Below, piece by piece: positions 1-7,408 of a DNA stretch of 64,000 nt. The first letter of the stretch is position 1. Every line of letters begins with the position of its first letter. Made by a program: the position numbers and the translations under genes. The notes under the pieces are model-generated. The model did not search any database and was not told the DNA's origin. It saw nothing but the letters and a program-made list of their open reading frames with translations. Source of the stretch: CAVZBW01 sp963773635 (GTDB lineage: Bacteria; Actinomycetota; Acidimicrobiia; Acidimicrobiales; RAAP-2); contig CAVZBW010000005.1 of NCBI GenBank assembly GCA_963773635.1, forward strand, positions 2,604,001 through 2,668,000. Direction: 5' to 3'.

Positions 1-29
1 TTCAGTTGTTTGCTACGCCTTCGTCCAGT

Positions 30-60
30 GCGGTCTCACCGGATCGCCCGGTGAGACCGC
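30..60. terminator. Strong hairpin, possible bidirectional terminator
   Basis: A perfect 13-bp inverted repeat (arm GCGGTCTCACCGG at 30-42, its complement at 48-60) encloses a 5-nt loop. It lies about 80 nt beyond the stop of the minus-strand solute-binding protein gene. No clear U-run follows on either strand, so intrinsic termination is inferred from stem strength and position only. Confidence 0.5.
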
Positions 61-142
61 CGCACGCCTCCTTCTTTCGCATCGTCGATTCCCCGCGGCC
101 ACACGGGCGGCCGAGAGCCGCTCGAGGCGGTCACGTTCCTGG

Positions 143-1744
143 TCAGCTCCGCCGCAACAGGTTCAGGTAGAGCATCTGCGGGTAGGCCACCACGTGGGCT
201 GCGGCGACCCCCTTGAGCCACGGTTGGAAGACCATGGTGTCGTCCTTGTCGGCGATGTTGAGCCAGCACCCGCTGGCCAACGCAGTGTCGGAGACCTGGC
301 TGTAGAGGGACGACGAACCCGTGGCGACCGCCTGGTCGTCGATCGGCGTGACCGCCGGCACGTTGCACGACATGTACTCGAGACCGCCGCTCGGGTCGTA
401 GTTGATGTGCGTCCAGGTGTAGGGATTGTCGGCGTCGGGCCAGAAGTAGTCGATCAAGATGTTGGGCGTCGAGGCCGACTGGGCGGTCTGAACCGAGCCG
501 ACCCAACCGTAGATGGACGACGTCTGGTAACCGACCACCTTGGTGTTGAGCCCGTCGGCCTGCAGCTCCGCCCCGACCTGTTCGGCGATGAGTTGGTCGT
601 CGGGCGCTCCGGTGTCGTAGCCGACCGTGATGTTCTTCTCCGAGGAGGACAGCTTGGACACGATGCTGCGCAGGGCGCTCGGGTTGTAGGTGATGTCCTG
701 ATGCGCATAGCTCGGTCCGATCAGGTGGGCCGGGGCCGTCTGCGGCGGGACGATCGCCCGGCCGGGCAGGACTGCGTTGACGATGGCCTTGGAGTCGATG
801 GCCTGCAGGAGCGCCTTGCGGGCGTCGAGGGAGGTCAGGAACCCCTTGTTCTCGTTGACGTACATCGAGTCCGACTCGAGGATCGGCAGGGTGTAGAGGC
901 GTGCCGAGGAGTCGTGGCGATACTGGGCGACGGCCGACGTGCTCAGGTCGTGCAGGATCCCGTCGAGCTGCCCGTTGTTAAACTGGATCTCCTGCGTCGA
1001 GAGGTTGTCGATCACCGGCATGTTGATGGTGGTGAAGTAGGGCTTGGTCCCCCAGTACTGCGGATAAGCCTTCATCTGGTACATGACACCCACCTTGGCC
1101 TCGGTCAACGTGTAGGGGCCGGTGCCGATGTCATGGGTTTGCAGGTAGGTCTGGGCGTTGTCGCTCCCGGCGTACTTGGCGAGCGCGGTGGGGCTCTCCA
1201 TCGCCGGGCCGTAGGCAGACGCCAGGTAGTCGAGGAAGGCCGTGTTCTTCTGCTTCAGCGTGATCACCACGGTGTAGGTGCCCGGCGTCGTGACCGAGGC
1301 CACGTCGCTCACCATGTAGGCCGCACCGCCGTTGACCGCCGCACGACGCGCGAAGCTCGGCTCGATCGCGGCCGAGGTGAAGGGCGTCCCGTCGTGGAAC
1401 TGGACCCCCTGGCGGAGCTGGAAGGTGTACGTCAACCCATCCGGAGAGATCGTCCAGCTGGTGGCCAGGTTGGGGATGATCACCCGGCTCGCCGTCCCCG
1501 GCTCGTACTGGACGAGGCCCTGGTACATGTTGCGCACCGTGAGGAGGCCCTCGCCGGCGTAGTAGACGTCCGGATCGGGCGGCTGACCGGGATCCTGGAG
1601 GAACGACAGGTTCAGCGTCCGGTTGGCGCTGCTGCTGCTCGCCGCGCCCGCGACGGTGGCGCCACCCAGGCTGGGCACGACGAGCGCGGCCGCGCCCACG
1701 AGAGCGATCGATGCCCGCCCCAGGAGTGAGATACCGCCGGGCAT
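143..1744 (-). CDS. Peptide/nickel-type ABC transporter solute-binding protein (SBP_bac_5)
   Basis: A 533-residue extracytoplasmic protein that should capture a peptide or similar solute for an ABC importer. The N-terminus has a hydrophobic export signal (about residues 9-34) ending in small residues at TVAGAAS. The family-5 signatures follow: a conserved block LATSWTISPDGLTYTF, then VQFHDGTPFTS, and later DARKALLQAID. The ATG at 1744 is preferred over upstream in-frame codons because it overlaps the hydrolase stop by one base (TGATG), implying translational coupling. No permease or ATPase gene lies beside it; the partners may be beyond the left edge. The ligand is unknown, and a guanidino- or carbamoyl-compound can only be suggested from the neighbouring nitrogen genes. 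Confidence 0.85.
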   Translation of the reverse strand: MPGGISLLGRASIALVGAAALVVPSLGGATVAGAASSSSANRTLNLSFLQDPGQPPDPDVYYAGEGLLTVRNMYQGLVQYEPGTASRVIIPNLATSWTISPDGLTYTFQLRQGVQFHDGTPFTSAAIEPSFARRAAVNGGAAYMVSDVASVTTPGTYTVVITLKQKNTAFLDYLASAYGPAMESPTALAKYAGSDNAQTYLQTHDIGTGPYTLTEAKVGVMYQMKAYPQYWGTKPYFTTINMPVIDNLSTQEIQFNNGQLDGILHDLSTSAVAQYRHDSSARLYTLPILESDSMYVNENKGFLTSLDARKALLQAIDSKAIVNAVLPGRAIVPPQTAPAHLIGPSYAHQDITYNPSALRSIVSKLSSSEKNITVGYDTGAPDDQLIAEQVGAELQADGLNTKVVGYQTSSIYGWVGSVQTAQSASTPNILIDYFWPDADNPYTWTHINYDPSGGLEYMSCNVPAVTPIDDQAVATGSSSLYSQVSDTALASGCWLNIADKDDTMVFQPWLKGVAAAHVVAYPQMLYLNLLRRS

Positions 1745-2382
1745 CAGGCCACCCCCACCGCAGCGGGCTCCCGGAAGGCGCCCCGCATGGTGAACGCCTC
1801 GATGACCTCGTCGGTGGCCCGCCGAGCACCGGCCTGCAGATACTCCATGGCGTCGAGGGCGGCGAGGTGTCGGGCCGACGTCGAGCCGATCACGCAATCC
1901 TCGACGACCCGTGTGTAGTAGTCCCGTTGATGAGCGTCGACGAACGTGTAGTGGATGCAGACGTCGGTGAGCGCACCCACCAGGACGACGGTCGACACGC
2001 CCAACCCCCGCAGGAGGATCTCGAGGTCCGTTGCGAAAAAGCACGAGTACCGGCGCTTGACGATGTGGTAGTCGCCGGGCTCCGGTGTCAGTGTCGGCCA
2101 GAGGTCCGTCCCCACCCGACCCTCGACGCAGTGGACGCCCTCGGTGCCGTCGAGCTCCCTGCCGAAGTCGACTCCGTCGGGTCGATGGGCTTCCTGAACG
2201 AAGACCACGGGCACGGAGGCCTGCCTCGCACCCACCACGATCCTCTCGGCGTTGGCAACCATCTCGGGAAACCCACCCATGAGGGGGATCCCGACCTCCT
2301 CCGCCGGCATGGCTCCACCGCGTTGGATGTCGACGACCACCAGCGCCGTCTTGCCGACCAAGAATTCCCTGCGACCGTTCAC
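1744..2382 (-). CDS. Isochorismatase-family cysteine hydrolase
   Basis: A 212-residue hydrolase of the isochorismatase fold, a family that includes biuret, N-carbamoylsarcosine, nicotinamide and ureidoacrylate amidohydrolases. The catalytic triad is visible: Asp18 in VVVDIQ, Lys109 in HIVKRRYS and Cys142 in GALTDVCIHYT. Start is GTG at 2382, with AGAGG four bases upstream. It is first in a two-gene operon with the solute-binding protein. Hydrolysis of a C-N bond in an imported small molecule is a reasonable inference. The substrate cannot be read from the sequence. Confidence 0.85.
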   Translation of the reverse strand: MNGRREFLVGKTALVVVDIQRGGAMPAEEVGIPLMGGFPEMVANAERIVVGARQASVPVVFVQEAHRPDGVDFGRELDGTEGVHCVEGRVGTDLWPTLTPEPGDYHIVKRRYSCFFATDLEILLRGLGVSTVVLVGALTDVCIHYTFVDAHQRDYYTRVVEDCVIGSTSARHLAALDAMEYLQAGARRATDEVIEAFTMRGAFREPAAVGVA

Positions 2383-2402
2383 GCAACCTCTGCTCTCTCT
2401 AC

Positions 2403-2434
2403 CCCCTTATCCCCTAATCCCTCAATCCCCTAAT
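2403..2434. repeat. Four tandem octamers, CCCCTAAT-like
   Basis: Four consecutive 8-nt units read CCCCTTAT, CCCCTAAT, CCCTCAAT and CCCCTAAT, followed by CCC. On the minus strand this makes a G-run leader (ATTAGGGG repeats) 20-50 nt upstream of the cysteine hydrolase start. It sits in the 231-nt divergent region before the SDR gene. Four spaced runs of three to five G could form a G-quadruplex on the mRNA-like strand; that function is inference. Confidence 0.6.
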
Positions 2435-2613
2435 CCCGACGAGGCCGCAACCTCGGCACCGACTCGGGAATACTGCGATTGAACATCAATTTTGTTACCG
2501 AGCGGTCTCCTTCGTGTTTCGTATGGGTAAACTCGTGTGAATCAGAGGAGCCGGCGTCCGCGGAGCCGCGTAGAGTCCGGCATCATCACGTCCCGTCGAC
2601 TTCGTGGGGCTCC

Positions 2614-3363
2614 GTGAGCGAGAGCCGTGCGCCGCGGACCGTGGCGATCACCGGTGCGGCCAGCGGCATCGGTGCTGCAGTCGCCCGAGTCTTCGCCGGA
2701 GAAGGCGACCGCCTCTTGCTCTTGGACCGTCGCCCACTCCCCGAGACGCTGTCGGCGGAGCTCGCCGAGCTTGCGGGACTCGAACGTCGCTGGGTCGCCG
2801 AGGTCGATGTCGCGAGCACCTCCGGCGTCGATCAGGCGCTCACCGCAGGCCAGGCCGCCTTGGGGGCGGTCGACGTGCTCGTAAACAATGCGGGCATCAG
2901 CGTCCATCGACGCTTCGTCGACATCACCGAGGAGCAGTGGGACGAGATGATCGAGGTGAACCTCAAGAGCGTCTACAACACCTGCCGCGCCGTCGTGCCG
3001 GTCATGCAGGACCTCGGTCGGGGAAAGATCATCAACGTCGCCTCCGAGCTCGGGCTGGTCGGCGCCGCCTCGATGGTGCACTACAGCGCGTCCAAGGGCG
3101 GCGTCATCGCCTTCACCAAGGCCTTGGCCCGCGAGCTCGCGCCCCGGGGGGTCCACGTCAACGCCGTCGCGCCAGGTCCGATCGAGACCCCCCTGCTCAC
3201 CTCGTGTCCGGACGAGTACAACGACCAGACGCTGTCCGGCGTGCCTCTCGGGCGGTGGGGCCAGCCCGAGGACGTCGCCGCCACCGTCCGATTCGTGGCC
3301 TCCGAGGAGGCCTCCTTCTACGCCGGATGGGTGTTCAGTCCCAACGGCGGTGTGGTGATGTGA
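2614..3363 (+). CDS. SDR-family NAD(P)-dependent oxidoreductase
   Basis: A 249-residue classical short-chain dehydrogenase. It has the cofactor motif TGAASGIG (13-20), NNAG (91-94), and the catalytic Ser144 with Tyr157 and Lys161 (YSASK). The C-terminus GWVFSPNGGVVM matches the usual substrate-loop end. The GTG at 2614 is chosen because it gives a normal N-terminus just before the Rossmann strand; an open frame continues upstream to 2479 but reads as non-coding. An amidohydrolase follows after 31 nt, probably in one operon. Substrate unknown. Confidence 0.85.
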   Translation: MSESRAPRTVAITGAASGIGAAVARVFAGEGDRLLLLDRRPLPETLSAELAELAGLERRWVAEVDVASTSGVDQALTAGQAALGAVDVLVNNAGISVHRRFVDITEEQWDEMIEVNLKSVYNTCRAVVPVMQDLGRGKIINVASELGLVGAASMVHYSASKGGVIAFTKALARELAPRGVHVNAVAPGPIETPLLTSCPDEYNDQTLSGVPLGRWGQPEDVAATVRFVASEEASFYAGWVFSPNGGVVM

Positions 3364-3394
3364 GACCCGCCGAGAACCAGAAGGGTGGCGACCG

Positions 3395-4361
3395 ATGCCC
3401 GACTCGCCCGTCGTCGACGCGCACGTGCACCTCGTCCCGGGATCCGAGCTCGGCGATCCAGAGCGTGATCCCTACGAGATCTGGGAGTACGGGACCAAGC
3501 CCGACGTCGAGGTCCTGGAGCTGCCCGGCACGCTCGAGCAGGCGACCGCAGCCATGCGTGCCGCGCACTGCGACCACTTCGTCGTCGTGAACATGTTCGT
3601 GCCCGACCTCGAGCTCTCGAAACTGGAGCGGGAGTGGGCCGAGGCGGGTGATGGCTCCCCGGGATTGCCCCGACGACGCGGGTCGGTCCACGACGACCGG
3701 GAGCAGCTGGAACGGCGCCTGGTGGACTTCAATTCCTGGGCCCTGGAGGTCGCCCGCCAACGCGGCGATCTTTCGGTGTTCGTCGCCGCCGATCCGAGCG
3801 TGCTGCCCGGAGCCGCAGGGGCCGCGCATCTCCGCTGGGCCGTGGAGCGAGGTGCTCGCGGGATCAAGCTCCACACGGTGCTCCAGCGGTTCGCCCCGGA
3901 CGACCCGCGCATGACCGCCGTCTTGGACACCTGCGAGGAGCTCGGCGTCGCCGTGATCGCCCACGCCGGTGCCTCGAGGGACGAGCACGGGTACGCGGAG
4001 CCGGACGCGTTCGCACCGGTTGTCGAGCGGCATCCGCGCCTCAAGCTCGTGCTGGCACATCTCGGGGGCGCGCTGGCATCAGGTCGGCCGGCTCGCCGAG
4101 GCCTTTCCCGAGGTGCGATTCGACCTCTGCGAGATCATTGCCTGGACGGGGGCGCCGGACGCCCCCACCAGCGACCAGCTGGGGCGCCTGATCAAAGAGC
4201 TCGGGCCCCAGCGCGTGCTGTTCGGCACGGACTTTCCCTGGTACGACGTGGACCGCACCATCGACCAGCTCCTGGCGCTGCCACACCTGAGCGACGAGGA
4301 GCGGGCCGGCATCCTCGGACGCAATGCGGTGGAGTTCCTGGGCTTGCCCGTGCCCCTGTGA
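3395..4361 (+). pseudogene. Amidohydrolase_2 family protein, frameshifted
   Basis: A metal-dependent hydrolase of the COG2159 type. The first frame (from ATG 3395, motif VVDAHVHL) carries the protein to LAHLGGA near 4072. The homologous remainder (VGRLAEAFPEVRFDLCEII through FGTDFPWYDVDRT and NAVEFLGL) continues in another frame to 4361. The total of 967 nt is one base more than a whole number of codons, which fits one extra base, perhaps in the GGGGG run at 4064-4068 or the C at 4073. Both halves are well conserved, so this is either a recent lesion or a sequencing error. If intact it would be about 321 residues. Confidence 0.8.
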
Positions 4362-4363
4362 CG

Positions 4364-5392
4364 CTACCGGGGTCGCACCTCGCCACGCGGGGCATCCCCG
4401 CCATGACCTACCGCATCCCGCAGCGCCCGTCTGGCCAGCAGCGCCAGGCAGTCGTAGGCGACGGCCGCACCCGCCAGCGCGGTGATCTCGGCATGGTCGT
4501 AGGCGGGGGCCACCTCGACGACATCCGCCCCGATCACGTTGACACCGTCCAGGCCGACCAGCAGGGCACGCAGCTCCCGGGTGCTGAGGCCACCGGGCTC
4601 GGGGGTGCCCGTGCCCGGGGCGTGCGCCGGGTCGAGGACGTCGATGTCGATCGAGACGTACACGGGGGCATCGCCCACCCGCTCGCGGAGCGCCGCGCCG
4701 ATGGGTCCCGTGCCCTGCTCGGCAACGTCCATCGTCGAATAGCGGAAGAAGTCCATCCGGTCGTCCTCGACCAGGTCCGACGGGTCGTACAGGGAGGCCC
4801 TGGTGCCGACGTGTGCGCAGCGGTCGGCGCGCAGGAGGTCCTCTTCCCACGCCCGCCGGAACGGCGTCCCGTGGGTGTAGGGCGCGCCAAAGTAGGTGTC
4901 CCACGTGTCGAGGTGCGCGTCGAAGTGGACGAGCGCCACCGCGCCGTGCCGGGCCGCAGCCACCCGGAGGAGGGGCAGGGCGATGGTGTGGTCGCCACCG
5001 ATGGCCACGAGGGCGCGCCCGTCGCTCGTCAGCGTCCTCGCCGCGTCCTCGATCTGCTCGAGGGCCTCGGCAATGCAAAACGGGGTGCACGGCACGTCGC
5101 CCGCGTCGACGACCTGGACGGCGGCAAAGGGCTGCACGTCGAGGTCCGGGTGATAGGCGCGCACCAGGCGCGAGGCCTGGCGCACGGCCTGCGGCCCGAA
5201 ACGTGCTCCCGGACGGTAGGAGGTCCCGGTGTCAAAGGGAACGCCGAGGACCGCGACGTCCCACGCCTCCACCTCCCCGATCCCGGGTAGTCGGGCAAAA
5301 TTCGAGCTGCCCGCGAAGCGCGGCACGACACGCCCGTCGACCGGTCCGATCGGCGCTCGCCCGTCGCCGCTCGACCGGGGCACCGTCGTCAT
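4364..5392 (-). CDS. Agmatinase/guanidino-acid ureohydrolase family protein
   Basis: A 342-residue arginase-superfamily enzyme that would hydrolyse a guanidino compound to urea and an amine using a dinuclear metal centre. All metal ligands are present: His135 (GGDH), Asp158, His160 and Asp162 (FDAHLD), Asp249 and Asp251 (SIDIDVLDP). The agmatinase-like loop YTHGTPF and the block GTGTPEPGG are also present. It diverges from the guanidine-hydrolase-like gene across a 202-nt region. Agmatine, guanidinobutyrate or a similar substrate is likely, but the side-chain pocket cannot be assigned from sequence alone. Confidence 0.85.
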   Translation of the reverse strand: MTTVPRSSGDGRAPIGPVDGRVVPRFAGSSNFARLPGIGEVEAWDVAVLGVPFDTGTSYRPGARFGPQAVRQASRLVRAYHPDLDVQPFAAVQVVDAGDVPCTPFCIAEALEQIEDAARTLTSDGRALVAIGGDHTIALPLLRVAAARHGAVALVHFDAHLDTWDTYFGAPYTHGTPFRRAWEEDLLRADRCAHVGTRASLYDPSDLVEDDRMDFFRYSTMDVAEQGTGPIGAALRERVGDAPVYVSIDIDVLDPAHAPGTGTPEPGGLSTRELRALLVGLDGVNVIGADVVEVAPAYDHAEITALAGAAVAYDCLALLARRALRDAVGHGGDAPRGEVRPR

Positions 5393-5412
5393 GCCTCACT
5401 ATCCCCTGCGGT

Positions 5413-5435
5413 CGGCGCCCCGGGCAAGGGCGCCG
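5413..5435 (-). promoter_or_regulatory. Leader hairpin upstream of agmatinase-like gene
   Basis: An 8-bp perfect stem (CGGCGCCC at 5413-5420 and its complement at 5428-5435) with a 7-nt loop. It starts 21 nt upstream of the minus-strand ATG at 5392, so it would be part of that gene's 5' leader. It may affect ribosome access. No known riboswitch consensus is evident. Confidence 0.4.
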
Positions 5436-5465
5436 CCAAGTAATGCGTTGTTCACAGCGTGGACA

Positions 5466-5505
5466 CGGCTCAGAAATCGAGCCGCCATACGGTGCGACGG
5501 TGCAC
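5466..5505 (+). promoter_or_regulatory. Two small leader hairpins, one with an ACGG tetraloop
   Basis: Two hairpins follow each other upstream of the guanidine-hydrolase-like gene. One is CGGCTC/GAGCCG (5466-5471 with 5479-5484). The other is GTGCG/TGCAC closing an ACGG loop (5492-5496, loop 5497-5500, 5501-5505). ACGR tetraloops are the hallmark of guanidine-II (mini-ykkC) riboswitches, but that class needs two of them and only one is seen. Any riboswitch role is speculative. Confidence 0.3.
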
Positions 5506-5550
5506 ATGGATGCCCGACCACATGAAGCGCAGCGAACGTCCGAACAACGC

Positions 5551-5577
5551 AGGCTCGACGTCGCCGTCGTCGAGCCT
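5551..5577 (+). promoter_or_regulatory. 10-bp leader hairpin before guanidine-hydrolase-like gene
   Basis: A perfect 10-bp stem (AGGCTCGACG at 5551-5560, complement at 5568-5577) with a 7-nt loop ends 17 nt before the GTG start at 5595. It overlaps or adjoins the ribosome-binding region, so it could attenuate translation or transcription of the whole urease operon. No U-run follows. Confidence 0.5.
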
Positions 5578-5594
5578 CGGAGGCGCGGATCCCG

Positions 5595-6704
5595 GTGAGC
5601 CCCCGGCACGGCCCCGAGGCGGAACGGGCGATTGCCGCGGAGGCCAACCTTCCGACCACCAATTGGGAACGCGAGGTGGCTCGCGGGCTCGAGCTCGGCC
5701 TCCAAGGCGCCGACTCGATCGTCGACCGCACCATCCCCACCTTCTCGCGAGGGGAGCTCCCGCACTTCGCCGGGATCAACACGTTCCTCAAGGCCCCTTA
5801 CGTCGAGGACGTCGCGGAGTGCGGCAACTACGACGTCATCGTGGTGGGCGCGCCGCACGACTCGGGCACCACCTATCGGCCGGGGACCCGCTTCGGTCCA
5901 CAGGGGATGCGTCGCATCTCCGGCCTCTACGGCCCCTATAGCTTCGAGCTCGGCGTCGACCTCAGGGAATCGATCACCATGGGCGACGCCGGCGACATCT
6001 TCACCATCCCCGGCAACATCGAGAAGACCTTTGACCAGATCTCCAAGGGGGTCGGCCACATCTTCGCCTCGGGCGCCCTGCCGGTCGTCCTCGGCGGCGA
6101 CCACTCGATCGGCTACCCGACCGTGCGTGCCGTGGCCGAGCACCTCGACGGCGACCTCGGCATCATCCACTTCGACCGGCACGTCGACACCCAAGAGACG
6201 GACCTGGACGAGCGGATGCACACGACGCCGTGGTTCCACGCCACCGACATCCCCAACGTCCCGCCCAAGAACCTGGTGCAGATCGGGATCGGCGGGTGGC
6301 AGGCACCGAGGCCCGGTGTGCGAGTCGGCCGAGAGCGCGGCACCACGGTCATGACGGTCAACGACTGCGTGGAGATGGGCATCGAGGCCAGCGTCGAGCG
6401 GGCTCTCGAGGTGGCCTGGGACGGCACCTCTGCCGTCTGGCTCTCCTTTGACGTCGATTGCTTGGACGCCGCATTCGTGCCGGGAACGGGCTGGCCGGAG
6501 CCGGGAGGCTTCCTGCCACGAGAGGCGCTGGCACTCGTCCGCGGGGTCGCCTCGCGAGGGCTGGCGGGCATGGAGGTCGTCGAGTGCTCACCCCCCTACG
6601 ACTCGGCGGACATCACGGCGCTGGTCGGGGTGCGGATGATCTGCGATGTCCTGGCGACGCTGGTCCGCTCCGGCCACCTCGGGAGCACCACGGGAGGATC
6701 GTGA
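5595..6704 (+). CDS. Guanidine-hydrolase-like ureohydrolase (GdmH/Sll1077 group)
   Basis: A 369-residue arginase-superfamily enzyme. Metal ligands are His170 (GGDHS), Asp194, His196 and Asp198 (HFDRHVDTQE), and Asp286 and Asp288 (SFDVDCLD). Compared with agmatinases it has a roughly 75-residue N-terminal extension (with TFSRGELPHFAGINTFLKA), the DRHVDTQ variant in place of DAHLD, and the blocks DERMHTTPWFHAT and GTGWPEPGG. From memory these features match the nickel-dependent guanidine hydrolases rather than agmatinase. It would convert guanidine to urea and ammonia. Start is GTG at 5595. ureA begins 25 nt after its stop, so the product urea is directly handed to urease. Confidence 0.75.
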   Translation: MSPRHGPEAERAIAAEANLPTTNWEREVARGLELGLQGADSIVDRTIPTFSRGELPHFAGINTFLKAPYVEDVAECGNYDVIVVGAPHDSGTTYRPGTRFGPQGMRRISGLYGPYSFELGVDLRESITMGDAGDIFTIPGNIEKTFDQISKGVGHIFASGALPVVLGGDHSIGYPTVRAVAEHLDGDLGIIHFDRHVDTQETDLDERMHTTPWFHATDIPNVPPKNLVQIGIGGWQAPRPGVRVGRERGTTVMTVNDCVEMGIEASVERALEVAWDGTSAVWLSFDVDCLDAAFVPGTGWPEPGGFLPREALALVRGVASRGLAGMEVVECSPPYDSADITALVGVRMICDVLATLVRSGHLGSTTGGS

Positions 6705-6729
6705 GGCCCACGCGGACGCGCCGACGGCG

Positions 6730-7032
6730 GTGCGGCTGAGCCCCCACGAGCAGGACCGCCTGCTCGTCTACGTGGCCGCCATGGTCGCCCGGGACCGTCG
6801 GGCACGCGGGCTCCGTCTCAACCACCCGGAGGCGGTTGCGCTGCTCACCGCCTACGTGCTCGAGGGCGCCCGCGAGGGCCGGGGCGTCGCGGAGCTGGCA
6901 TCGGCCACCCGCGAGGTGCTGCGCCGCGACGAGGTGATGGACGGCGTGCCGGAGATGCTGCCGGAGATCCAGGCCGAGGCCACCTTCCCGGATGGCACGA
7001 AGCTGGTCACGGTGCACGCCCCGATCCCGTGA
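6730..7032 (+). CDS. ureA: Urease gamma subunit
   Basis: A 100-residue protein, the standard length of UreA. It begins VRLSPHEQDRLLVYVAAM, contains LNHPEAVALLTAYVLEGAREG, and ends in the canonical EATFPDGTKLVTVHAPI. GTG 6730 is selected because it yields exactly the family N-terminus. It is a structural subunit of the cytoplasmic (UreABC)3 complex. It lies between the guanidine-hydrolase-like gene and ureB in one transcription unit. Confidence 0.95.
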   Translation: MRLSPHEQDRLLVYVAAMVARDRRARGLRLNHPEAVALLTAYVLEGAREGRGVAELASATREVLRRDEVMDGVPEMLPEIQAEATFPDGTKLVTVHAPIP

Positions 7033-7066
7033 GGCGGTTCCACGCGAGCGGGGCGGCCGCGCCATC

Positions 7067-7408
7067 GTGAGCGAGCACCCCGGAGTGGTGCCCGGCGAAG
7101 TGCGGATGGCGCCCGACCCGGTCGAGGTTGCGACCGGGAAGGCGGCGACCATCGACGTGCTCAACGCGGGCGACCGGCCGATCCAGGTCGGCTCGCACTT
7201 CCACTTCGCCGAGGCCAACCGAGCCCTCGAGTTCGACCGGGCCGCCGCATGGGGGCGGCGGCTCGCCATCCCGGCCGGCACGGCCGTGCGCTTCGAGCCC
7301 GGGCTGGGCCGCCGCGTGACCCTGGTCCCACTCGCCGGGGCTCGGCGGGTGCCGGGCCTGCGGGGGCTGGCCGGGGGGCCCTTGGACCCGCCTCCCCCGC
7401 GTCCATGA
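7067..7408 (+). CDS. ureB: Urease beta subunit
   Basis: A 113-residue UreB with the typical PGEVRMAPDPVEVATGK start, the conserved DRPIQVGSHFHFAEAN block and LAIPAGTAVRFEPG. Start GTG at 7067 gives the family N-terminus. Its TGA overlaps the ureC ATG (ATGA at 7405-7408), indicating coupled translation of the two subunits. Confidence 0.95.
   Translation: MSEHPGVVPGEVRMAPDPVEVATGKAATIDVLNAGDRPIQVGSHFHFAEANRALEFDRAAAWGRRLAIPAGTAVRFEPGLGRRVTLVPLAGARRVPGLRGLAGGPLDPPPPRP

Noticed and set aside
5393..5594. Guanidine-I (ykkC) riboswitch, prompted by ACACGG at 5463-5468 next to guanidine-type genes
   Set aside because: The other conserved ykkC elements (the first-stem and GGUCCGAGAG-like segments and the final conserved stem) are not present, so the match is likely chance.
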